Below, in pieces: positions 26,616 through 34,087 of a stretch of DNA of 64,000 nucleotides. Position 1 is the first letter of the stretch, and every line of letters begins with the position of its first letter. The translations under genes were made by a program, and so were the position numbers. A model generated the notes under the pieces. The model saw only the letters and a list, made by a program, of their open reading frames with translations. It had not been told where the DNA came from and made no database searches. The stretch is from Sphingobacterium litopenaei (GTDB lineage Bacteria; Bacteroidota; Bacteroidia; Sphingobacteriales; Sphingobacteriaceae). The DNA lies in NCBI RefSeq assembly GCF_014692495.1, contig NZ_JACOIJ010000004.1, positions 1 to 64,000 of the forward strand, read 5' to 3'.

Positions 26616-28844
26616 ATGTTACAACTTATAAAAAGCTGTATGCTGACTGCTGTATTTGTTAGCTTTGCTTTCGTACTTCATGCACAAAATTTACTTAAAG
26701 GAACGATAAAAGATTCTCATGGGAATCCCATAGATAATGCTACTGTATTCGTTGATGGCACGAAATTGGCGATTTCAACAAATTCTGAAGGACAATTTTC
26801 TATTCAAATCCCTGACGGAAAAACAAAAATCACTGTTCGCGCTGTAGGCTTTTTGACAGCCAAAAAAGATCTTGCTGCAACTGAATATCAAAATGGATTT
26901 GAAATTGTATTGGACTCGGACAACCGCAACCTCGAAGAAGTCGTGGTCTCTGGAACGTTGAAACAAGTATCAAAATTGGATAGCCCGATTCCAGTAGAAG
27001 TTTTTACTGCCAAATTTTTCCAAGCAAACCCTGCACCTACTATTTTTGAGTCGCTTCAAAACATAAACGGTGTACGTCCGCAAATTAACTGTAGCGTATG
27101 TAACACAGGTGATATCCATATAAATGGTTTAGAAGGTCCATACACCATGGTGATGATTGATGGTCTACCAATCGTCTCAGGATTATCAACAGTGTACGGT
27201 TTAAATGGTATTCCACAGGCTTTAATCGAACGTGTTGAAATCGTAAAAGGACCTGCCTCTACGCTTTATGGAAGTGAAGCTGTAGGAGGATTAATCAATA
27301 TCATTACCAAAAGTCCAAATAATGCACCACGACTAAATGTAGAAGCATTTGGGACTTCTTGGCAAGAATACAACTTAGACTTAGGTGGCAAATTTGAGGT
27401 AGGTTCTGCGCAGTCTCTGGTCGGAGCTAATTACTTCAATTATGCTAATCCTATTGATAATAATGGGGATAACTTTACCGATGTAACTCTACAGAATAGA
27501 CTTTCTGTTTTCAATAAATGGAATTTTGACCGTAAAGACAATAAGCTCTTCACCTTAGCTGGACGCTACGTGTACGAAGACCGTTGGGGTGGTGAGATGA
27601 ATTGGGCGAGGAAATACCGTGGTGGAAACGATGTTTATGGCGAAAGTATTTATACCAAACGTTGGGAGTTGATGGGTGCTTACGATTTACCTACCACAGA
27701 AAATTTGACTTTCACTTTTAGCGTAAACGGTCACAATCAAAATAGCGTATATGGCGAAACAAAATATTTGGCGGATCAAAAAATTGCATTCGGACAGTTA
27801 ACCTGGCGAAAAGAACTAGGAAACCATGATTTGTTGACAGGTTTAGCTTATCGTTCTACGTATTATAATGACAATACTCCAGCTACCATCAATTCTTCAA
27901 AAACTCACCTTCCAGGATTTTTTGTGCAAGATGAAATTACATTACATCCGCAGCACAAATTATTACTTGGAGCCCGTTATGATTACAATTCTGTCCATGG
28001 GAGTATCGTTTCTCCTCGTGTAAATTATAAATGGAATTCATTGGACAAAACCCAAGTTTTACGTGTAGGAATTGGTAATGGGTACCGTGTAGCTAATGTA
28101 TTCACAGAAGATCACGCCGCCTTAACAGGATCACGTGATGTGACTTTTGAAGAAGATTTAAAACCAGAAACCTCTTGGAATGGTAACGTAAACTACATTA
28201 AGAAATTTTATATGGATGGAGGTTCTGTTTTTGCAATTGACGCGAGCGCTTTCTACACTTATTTCGATAATAAGATTATTCCTGACTACGAATCAGATGT
28301 AAACAAAATTATATATTCTAATCTGGACGGACACGCTGTTTCGAAAGGCTTATCCCTCAATTTGGATTGGGCGCATACCAGTGGACTGAAAGCGATGATT
28401 GGAGCTACTGTCATGGACGTGTACAGTGTAGAAAACGATGTAAAAGAATGGCAGATGTTGACCGAAAAGGTAATGGGAACTTGGACGATTGGGTATACTG
28501 TAAAACCTTTGGGCGTTAACATTGATTACACAGGAAATCTAATTGGGCCAATGCGTTTACCTGTCCTAGGGGAAAATGATACCCGTCCAGACAAATCAAA
28601 AGCATGGAGTATTCAGAATATTCAATTAACCAAAAAATTCCACAACGGTTTGGAAATATTTGGAGGGGTTAAAAACTTCTTAAACTGGACTCCTACCAAA
28701 GGCGGCATTGAAATTATCTCCAGAGCTCACGACCCTTTTGAAAGAATTGACGATCCTAACTTATTACCATTTGATCCTAGTTATGTTTACGGTCCAAATC
28801 AAGGAGCTCGTGGATTTTTAGGTTTACGATATAATCTAATGTAA
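26616..28844 (+). CDS. TonB-dependent outer membrane receptor with CxxC in the plug
   Basis: A 742-residue receptor: signal peptide (to about residue 23), a carboxypeptidase-D-like beta-sandwich domain (GTIKDSHGNPIDNATVFVDG, residues about 29-100), a plug domain and a 22-strand-type barrel ending in aromatic-rich LGLRYNLM. The plug contains the unusual INCSVCNTGDIHING (about 157-172) just before GLEGPYTMVMIDGLPI. Paired Cys residues at this place recur in receptors linked to copper or other metals. No SusD partner is present, so a siderophore, metal complex or cofactor is more likely than a glycan. The next gene, 10 nt downstream, is a thioredoxin-like protein. Confidence 0.9.
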   Translation: MLQLIKSCMLTAVFVSFAFVLHAQNLLKGTIKDSHGNPIDNATVFVDGTKLAISTNSEGQFSIQIPDGKTKITVRAVGFLTAKKDLAATEYQNGFEIVLDSDNRNLEEVVVSGTLKQVSKLDSPIPVEVFTAKFFQANPAPTIFESLQNINGVRPQINCSVCNTGDIHINGLEGPYTMVMIDGLPIVSGLSTVYGLNGIPQALIERVEIVKGPASTLYGSEAVGGLINIITKSPNNAPRLNVEAFGTSWQEYNLDLGGKFEVGSAQSLVGANYFNYANPIDNNGDNFTDVTLQNRLSVFNKWNFDRKDNKLFTLAGRYVYEDRWGGEMNWARKYRGGNDVYGESIYTKRWELMGAYDLPTTENLTFTFSVNGHNQNSVYGETKYLADQKIAFGQLTWRKELGNHDLLTGLAYRSTYYNDNTPATINSSKTHLPGFFVQDEITLHPQHKLLLGARYDYNSVHGSIVSPRVNYKWNSLDKTQVLRVGIGNGYRVANVFTEDHAALTGSRDVTFEEDLKPETSWNGNVNYIKKFYMDGGSVFAIDASAFYTYFDNKIIPDYESDVNKIIYSNLDGHAVSKGLSLNLDWAHTSGLKAMIGATVMDVYSVENDVKEWQMLTEKVMGTWTIGYTVKPLGVNIDYTGNLIGPMRLPVLGENDTRPDKSKAWSIQNIQLTKKFHNGLEIFGGVKNFLNWTPTKGGIEIISRAHDPFERIDDPNLLPFDPSYVYGPNQGARGFLGLRYNLM

Positions 28845-28854
28845 AACCGTTAGT

Positions 28855-29349
28855 ATGGAAGCAAGATATGTAATTCAGTTTCTGTTAATAATGATTGGAA
28901 TTTGTGCAGGGCTAAATAGTTCTGCACAATTTAATCCGCATAAAATTGAGCAGGTAGATAGTTTGATGGCGCAAAAGCCAAAACCTTTGCTTATCCTTTT
29001 GTCCACGGATTGGTGCCAGTACTGCGACCTTCAGAAAAACCAGCTTCAAAAAAACGAATATTTCCACAACCATAAAGACGAATTTTACTTTATCGAATTT
29101 GATGCAGAACGAAAAGATCCAATAGACTTTATGGGAAAAACATATCACTTTAGACCCAAGGGAATAAACACTGGAATACATGAACTCGTAACGATCTTTA
29201 CTGGTAATCAAAGTTTATCCTATCCATTCTGGATACTTTTAGATGAAAATTTTAAACCTGTGTTCCGACATAATGGAATATTGAACAATAAACAAATCAA
29301 TGAATTAATACTGACAATAAGTAAGTCTTTAACAAAGAATTCGTCATAA
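28855..29349 (+). CDS. secreted thioredoxin-like protein
   Basis: A 164-residue protein with an N-terminal signal peptide (cleavage near NSSAQ) and a thioredoxin fold. The redox motif STDWCQYCDLQ has cysteines at residues 54 and 57. The segment after it (KNQLQKNEYFHNHKDEFYFIEFDAE) resembles DUF255/thioredoxin_7-type proteins. It is probably periplasmic and cotranscribed with the TonB receptor 10 nt upstream, so it may keep the receptor's plug cysteines or a metal-binding partner reduced. That link is inference. Confidence 0.85.
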   Translation: MEARYVIQFLLIMIGICAGLNSSAQFNPHKIEQVDSLMAQKPKPLLILLSTDWCQYCDLQKNQLQKNEYFHNHKDEFYFIEFDAERKDPIDFMGKTYHFRPKGINTGIHELVTIFTGNQSLSYPFWILLDENFKPVFRHNGILNNKQINELILTISKSLTKNSS

Positions 29350-29424
29350 GTGAAAAAATTTGATTTCTTTGTAGCAAAATGCGATTTTGATCGTTACATA
29401 CCTATAAACTATTTTAATATTCTT

Positions 29425-30084
29425 ATGAAAAAATTATTTGGCTTACTTGCTGCAGTAGCATTCTTGACTACGACTTTTACCTCATGTAATAAATCTGACG
29501 ATTTTGATTATGATGATTACAACAGGAGACAAGAAAAAGCAATTGATTCACTTCTAACCGATGAGAAGCTAAAAATTGAAGATTATGTAGAAGCTAATTT
29601 TACAAATCCAATAGAAGACACGGTTACTATTAAATATTCCTACATAGACAAAAAAACGGCTAAAAGAGGTATTTGGTATGAAATATTATCACAGCCTACA
29701 GACAATTCTTATGAATATAAATCGAATGGAACAAATTACCAGAATTTAGTTCCTCCTACTTTCAAGGCTAAATTCACAGCTAAATTATTAAATGGTACTG
29801 TAGTACAGTCTGACACTCAGGGTGGTCAATACTCTTTCGCTGGCTCTAGTAACAATACATTTAACAATGCTTGGTATTTTGCATTCTTCCCTTATGCTGT
29901 AAAATTTAACAACATAGATGTTAAAATTCTTAATATGGGTGGTTTAACAAAAGATGGACTTAAAAAAGGTAGTAAAATAAGAATGATAACACCTTCTCTT
30001 TGGGCATTTGGTGCGAATAAAGTAGGTGATATCCCTGCTAATTCGCCTTTAGTGTACGAATTTGAAGTTTTGGAAATACAATAA
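29425..30084 (+). CDS. FKBP-type peptidyl-prolyl isomerase lipoprotein (first of pair)
   Basis: The ATG at 29425 is chosen because it starts a typical lipoprotein signal (MKKLFGLLAAVAFL, lipobox ending TSC at about residue 21). An upstream GTG at 29350 would put 25 non-signal residues in front. The 219-residue product has a linker rich in Asp/Tyr and a C-terminal FKBP domain: PPTFKAKFTAKLLNGTVVQS, then GLKKGSKIRMITPSLWAFG and IPANSPLVYEFEVLEIQ. The Tyr usual in 'AYG' is Phe here. It is followed by its own terminator and a paralogue at 30144. Confidence 0.88.
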   Translation: MKKLFGLLAAVAFLTTTFTSCNKSDDFDYDDYNRRQEKAIDSLLTDEKLKIEDYVEANFTNPIEDTVTIKYSYIDKKTAKRGIWYEILSQPTDNSYEYKSNGTNYQNLVPPTFKAKFTAKLLNGTVVQSDTQGGQYSFAGSSNNTFNNAWYFAFFPYAVKFNNIDVKILNMGGLTKDGLKKGSKIRMITPSLWAFGANKVGDIPANSPLVYEFEVLEIQ

Positions 30085-30090
30085 AATGTC

Positions 30091-30132
30091 AATAAAAAAG
30101 AGATAAAATTAATTTTTTGTCTCTTTTTTATT
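30091..30132 (+). terminator. terminator after the first FKBP lipoprotein gene
   Basis: Perfect 13-bp AT-rich inverted repeat (30091-30103 and 30120-30132) with a T-run in the right arm. Because it is AT-rich it may be weaker than the other terminators here. Confidence 0.55.
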
Positions 30133-30143
30133 AATTTAGATTC

Positions 30144-30734
30144 ATGAATTTTTTAAGACCAATTTTATACCTTATTATCATCTCGTTCTCCTTCTTATCT
30201 TGTGCTAAGGAAGAGATATTTGACCCTATTGCCCAATTCGAAACGGAGAAACCACTTATCAAATCATATGCAAATACAAATTTCCCGAATATGGTATATG
30301 CGGGTGATGAAACAGGAATGTGGTATGAAGTGGTGAATCCCGGTACTGATGGAAGTTATGTATACAAAGTGGTAGATACCTTAAATTATTACGGGCAAAT
30401 GGTGAAAGCATTAAGAATGCCTGCTGTAACTGTTAAATATACTGGTAAATTAATATCAGATAATTCAACTTTTGACTCTAATCAAACTGATGCAGGTTTT
30501 ACCAGTAAATTGAGTGGACTAATTTCAGCTTGGCAAATTGCATTTATTCCTAAAAGTATAGGTTCTTCTGAATTTGGAGGTCTTACTTCTACGGGATTAC
30601 AAAAAGGCAGTAAAATAAGAATAGTAACTCCTTCTTATTATGCATATGGAAATAGAGATATGGGTAAGATTCCGCCAAATTCTCCTTTATTTTTTGAAAT
30701 AGAAGTCATAGACATAAAAGATGTTGTTCAATAA
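30144..30734 (+). CDS. FKBP-type peptidyl-prolyl isomerase lipoprotein (second of pair)
   Basis: A 196-residue lipoprotein with signal MNFLRPILYLIIISFSFL and lipobox ending LSC (about residue 20). It has the same layout as the preceding gene: GMWYEVVNPGTDGSYVYKV, then PAVTVKYTGKLISDNSTFDS, and the C-terminal GLQKGSKIRIVTPSYYAYGN with IPPNSPLFFEIEVIDI. The aromatic active-site positions are closer to canonical FKBP than in the first copy. The pair probably arose by duplication. GldI of gliding flavobacteria is an FKBP lipoprotein and the next gene here is gldB-like, so a gliding/T9SS-related folding role is possible but not shown. Confidence 0.88.
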   Translation: MNFLRPILYLIIISFSFLSCAKEEIFDPIAQFETEKPLIKSYANTNFPNMVYAGDETGMWYEVVNPGTDGSYVYKVVDTLNYYGQMVKALRMPAVTVKYTGKLISDNSTFDSNQTDAGFTSKLSGLISAWQIAFIPKSIGSSEFGGLTSTGLQKGSKIRIVTPSYYAYGNRDMGKIPPNSPLFFEIEVIDIKDVVQ

Positions 30735-30736
30735 AC

Positions 30737-30766
30737 AAAAAGTCAATCTGAATGGATTGACTTTTT
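30737..30766. terminator. bidirectional terminator between FKBP and gldB genes
   Basis: 12-bp stem AAAAAGTCAATC / GATTGACTTTTT with a 6-nt loop between convergent genes. Confidence 0.82.
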
Positions 30767-30770
30767 TGTT

Positions 30771-31808
30771 TTACTTACCTTTATATTTAGAACCTTCTAG
30801 AATTTTTTGCGCATCTTCTATAGCAAATAATTCCTTCAATGAAGTCTCGGGATGCCTTTCCATATATTTACGGACCATCATCCATCCTATAAACGATCCG
30901 AGCTTGGGAGCAGACTCATTCTTTTCCCCCAGTTCTGGTGTAAAAGGAGCTTCCGTAAAATATTTTTGAGTACGCAAATGATCTGTACTATATAGCAGAT
31001 TTTCCTGTAAAAACCATGTCCATACATCACTTTGGTACTTGTTTGCCCAAGCCAATTGTTCTTTTGTATAACCTATTTTAAGTTCATCCGATACATTTTC
31101 GAGTAGCATATCCATTGCATACATTATCTTTCCATTGTATATCATGTGTTGCAAGGTATTGTGGGTTTGATCAGGAATTGAATAAATATCTTCGCGCAAT
31201 ACCGCTTCTATTACACGTGGAACTATGTTTTCTGGCGTGAAACGCCTTGAAATATATAGAGGGATTGACTGCACCAATGCAGGATAAAATTCAGATTCCG
31301 CTCCTAAAAACATATCCAATCCTATGCCTACATAATCTTCTCCAATAGGTGTTTGATAAGCAAAACCGCTTACATAGGTAATAAATCGTGGGATATTATA
31401 TTCTGGAAAATAGTATTTTACATATTTAAAAACCTGCGTTAACTCTTTTTCATATGATTCCATTGATGGATAAACTTTTGCCACAGCCTTGTTCAAATCT
31501 ACAAAATCCTTTTGCTTAATAATTTGAGTTAAAAATTCCTTCACTCGGATGCTATCCGCTGGATTTGCTATTTGCAAAATATCCTGCATATAGTTGCTGT
31601 AGAATACGTTATATTGCTCTTGCCAAGCTTTGTTCTTCAAACTAATATCTTCTGGTTTTATCTGGGCTAGGTCTTGATCAAAACGTTCAATATGTACTTG
31701 AACAATAATATTTGATACGTCAGGTCGTTTTATTGTAGTTGTTTCGAGACAAGATGCTATAGCAACTATAAAAAAAAAGAAATACTTTTGTAGCGGTTTT
31801 AATTTCAT
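30771..31808 (-). CDS. gldB: GldB-like gliding motility lipoprotein
   Basis: A 345-residue SpII lipoprotein (signal MKLKPLQKYFFFFIVAIASC, Cys20) matching GldB. Conserved blocks include VHIERFDQDLAQ near 37, YYFPEYNIPRFITYVSGF near 133, VGIGLDMFLG near 160 and the C-terminal LGSFIGWMMVRKYMERHPE. GldB is required for gliding motility in Flavobacterium johnsoniae and has a distant relation to DUF2268 proteases, though no HExxH zinc motif is seen here. Many non-gliding Bacteroidota keep a homologue. The genome neighbours (PorT-like barrel, nadE) are the usual ones for this family. Confidence 0.88.
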   Translation of the reverse strand: MKLKPLQKYFFFFIVAIASCLETTTIKRPDVSNIIVQVHIERFDQDLAQIKPEDISLKNKAWQEQYNVFYSNYMQDILQIANPADSIRVKEFLTQIIKQKDFVDLNKAVAKVYPSMESYEKELTQVFKYVKYYFPEYNIPRFITYVSGFAYQTPIGEDYVGIGLDMFLGAESEFYPALVQSIPLYISRRFTPENIVPRVIEAVLREDIYSIPDQTHNTLQHMIYNGKIMYAMDMLLENVSDELKIGYTKEQLAWANKYQSDVWTWFLQENLLYSTDHLRTQKYFTEAPFTPELGEKNESAPKLGSFIGWMMVRKYMERHPETSLKELFAIEDAQKILEGSKYKGK

Positions 31809-31854
31809 TAGTAAACGAAGTTATAACCATAAATTTAAAACTAAAATTATAAGT

Positions 31855-32511
31855 ATGCTAAATTTTACAAAAACTACAATTACTACCTTAGCTACATTGG
31901 CGATTCTTTTCTTTGCTATGCAGGTAAATGCACAAGACTATTATAATAGATCACGTAATAGTTCAGAAGAAAAAAATTTCCGTTTAGGACTTTCTATAAA
32001 TCCTAACATTGGTTGGTTGCGTTATGATGATGAGTATGAAGCAACAGCAAAAGCAGGCTTCTCTTATGGTTTGGTTGCTGACTTAGGCTTTGCAGATAAC
32101 TATTATTTCTCTACAGGATTATTAATCAATTCCATTGCTTCAAAAGTAGATTTTCCTGGAGAAGCTATTGATAGAGACAAAATCCGTTTACAATATGTGG
32201 AAGTTCCTTTGACAATTAAATTGAAATCTGTTGAAGATGAAACAGGAAGATTCTATGGTCAATTTGGTTTCACAGCTGGATTTAAAGTGTCTGGAAAAGA
32301 GAAACTAGCGGGAGCAACTAAAAATCAATCCATAGAAGGTGATGATTTGTTTCGTTTAGGACTTCAAATTGGAGGCGGTAAAGAATGGAAATTAAGTGAA
32401 AACTTAGGATTGATGACGGGATTAACCTTTAATAATGGATTTACGAGGGCAATCAAAGAAGGAAAGCCAAAAACTTCATACTTAGCACTTAATTTAGGTC
32501 TATTCTTCTAA
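31855..32511 (+). CDS. PorT-family outer membrane beta-barrel protein
   Basis: A 218-residue protein with a signal peptide (to about residue 27, QVNAQ) and an eight-stranded barrel pattern ending in an aromatic residue (LALNLGLFF), typical of the outer-membrane beta-barrel family that includes PorT. PorT is needed for type IX secretion in Porphyromonas. The family is large, so PorT orthology is only suggested by the neighbouring gldB and nadE. It is divergent from gldB with 46 bp between the start codons. Confidence 0.8.
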   Translation: MLNFTKTTITTLATLAILFFAMQVNAQDYYNRSRNSSEEKNFRLGLSINPNIGWLRYDDEYEATAKAGFSYGLVADLGFADNYYFSTGLLINSIASKVDFPGEAIDRDKIRLQYVEVPLTIKLKSVEDETGRFYGQFGFTAGFKVSGKEKLAGATKNQSIEGDDLFRLGLQIGGGKEWKLSENLGLMTGLTFNNGFTRAIKEGKPKTSYLALNLGLFF

Positions 32512-32538
32512 AAAGATTCTAATAAAATGAATAAAAAT

Positions 32539-32581
32539 AGAGGTAAATACGAATCCAATCTTTAAATTCGTATTTACCTCT
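32539..32581 (+). terminator. terminator after the PorT-like gene
   Basis: Perfect 16-bp inverted repeat (32539-32554 and 32566-32581) followed by a run of T. Confidence 0.88.
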
Positions 32582-32604
32582 TTTTATTTGATAAATTTCC
32601 TATT

Positions 32605-33393
32605 ATGCAAACAGAAAAAATCATCGATAGAATTGTTACTTGGCTCAAAGATTATGCTACCCAAGCAAGAGTGAAAGGATTTGTAGTAGGTGTCTCTGGT
32701 GGCGTTGACTCGGGCGTCGTGTCGACGCTTTGTGCAATGACAGGCCTAGAAATATTGGCGGTTGAAATGCCTATTCACCAAAAAACGGATCAAGTCGATC
32801 GTGCATTAGAACATATTGAGTATTTAAAAAACAAGTTTACCAATGTAAAAGGAACGAGTGTGAATTTGACTTCTGCATTTGATGAATTGACTAACATTTT
32901 TGATGCAAAACAATCCGATATACCAAACAGAGATTTAGCATTAGCTAATACACGTTCACGCTTACGCATGTTGACACTTTACTACTATGGACAAATAAAT
33001 TCCTTATTAGTGTGCGGGACAGGAAATAAAGTGGAAGACTTCGGTATTGGTTTTTATACTAAATATGGAGATGGAGGGGTCGATCTTTCACCTATAGCGG
33101 ACTTATACAAAACGGAAGTTTATGCATTAGCGAGAGCATTGGATTTGCCAGAAAGCATTAAAAATGCCATCCCAACAGATGGATTATGGGACGCGGAGCG
33201 AACAGACGAACAACAAATTGGTGCCACATATCCTGAATTAGAAAAAATCCAAAAAGAATACGGCAGCAAGTCGGAAAGTGACTATACAGGAAGAGATTTG
33301 GAAGTATTCAAAATTTTTGACCGTATGCACAAAGCAGCTCAACATAAAATTCAGCCTATTCCTGTTTGCCATATTCCAGAAGAGTGGAAATAA
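32605..33393 (+). CDS. nadE: NH3-dependent NAD+ synthetase
   Basis: ATP-dependent amidation of deamido-NAD to NAD. The 262-residue protein has only the synthetase domain and no glutaminase domain, so it uses free ammonia. The PP-loop SGGVDSGVVSTLC is near residue 31. NTRSRLRMLTLYYYGQIN, GTGNKVEDFGIGFYTKYGDG near 142 and the C-terminal HKIQPIPVC are conserved substrate-binding parts. Linkage of nadE with gldB is widespread in Bacteroidota. Confidence 0.95.
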   Translation: MQTEKIIDRIVTWLKDYATQARVKGFVVGVSGGVDSGVVSTLCAMTGLEILAVEMPIHQKTDQVDRALEHIEYLKNKFTNVKGTSVNLTSAFDELTNIFDAKQSDIPNRDLALANTRSRLRMLTLYYYGQINSLLVCGTGNKVEDFGIGFYTKYGDGGVDLSPIADLYKTEVYALARALDLPESIKNAIPTDGLWDAERTDEQQIGATYPELEKIQKEYGSKSESDYTGRDLEVFKIFDRMHKAAQHKIQPIPVCHIPEEWK

Positions 33394-33456
33394 AATAAAT
33401 ATAAATTAAACCTTTTATTTATTTCCCTGTCATACAAGATATAACTAGGCTTTATT

Positions 33457-34035
33457 ATGAAAAATTTAAGTGTCATGTTAGCGGCTTTTGCTATTATAGT
33501 AATGGCCTCTTGTTCGTCCAATAAATATCATACCACTCGTGTTCAGAATTTAGATTTCGGACAATATAAAACTTATGGATGGCTACCGCCAGTAGATTCC
33601 CTTTCTAAAGATTATTTTAGCAATGATATTGCCAAGCACAATATCATGACTACTGCCAATCAAGAAATTGAACAACGCGGCTTAACTTATACCAAAGAAA
33701 ATCCAGATTTACTTTTCCGATATGTTGCTATTGTGAATAACAAAAGCAGATTGGTTTATGGCTCTCCTTACGGTTATGGTTGGGGCTGGGGCGGTCCTTG
33801 GGGTTGGTATCGTCCATGGGGATATTACGGATATTATTCGCCAAATTATCCTGTAGGAAAAGAAAGAATACGATATGGTCATATTATTTTAGAAGCTGTG
33901 GACCGTAATACAAAATCTGTAGTATGGCAAGCCCGCGGCACCACAGAGGTAGATAACCCAGAAAAAGCTATCAATGGACTTCCGAAAATGATAAATGGTA
34001 TCATGAAACAATATCCATTGAAGACATCCAAATAA
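33457..34035 (+). CDS. DUF4136 lipoprotein
   Basis: A 192-residue lipoprotein (lipobox ending ASC at Cys19). The DUF4136 pattern is clear: FGQYKTYGWLPP near residue 37, IEQRGLTYTKENPDLLFRYV near 73, and a Gly/Trp/Tyr/Pro-rich stretch (GYGWGWGGPWGWYRPWGYYG) near 106-125, followed by GHIILEAVDRNTKSVVWQARG. The function is unknown. Family members are outer-membrane-associated. It is a single-gene unit ending in a bidirectional terminator. Confidence 0.9.
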   Translation: MKNLSVMLAAFAIIVMASCSSNKYHTTRVQNLDFGQYKTYGWLPPVDSLSKDYFSNDIAKHNIMTTANQEIEQRGLTYTKENPDLLFRYVAIVNNKSRLVYGSPYGYGWGWGGPWGWYRPWGYYGYYSPNYPVGKERIRYGHIILEAVDRNTKSVVWQARGTTEVDNPEKAINGLPKMINGIMKQYPLKTSK

Positions 34036-34063
34036 AAAATAGCTCCTAAATGGAGCTATTTTT
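34035..34063. terminator. bidirectional terminator at the edge of the pectin locus
   Basis: 12-bp stem AAAAATAGCTCC / GGAGCTATTTTT with a 5-nt loop (TAAAT), between the convergent DUF4136 gene and the glycosidase gene. Confidence 0.88.
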
Positions 34064-34087
34064 ATTTTATAAATTTTGCAGATGTCC

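Noticed and set aside
26477..26662. 61-codon open frame before the TonB receptor
   Set aside because: It overlaps the receptor's signal peptide in another frame, has no homology I recognise and no ribosome-binding context.
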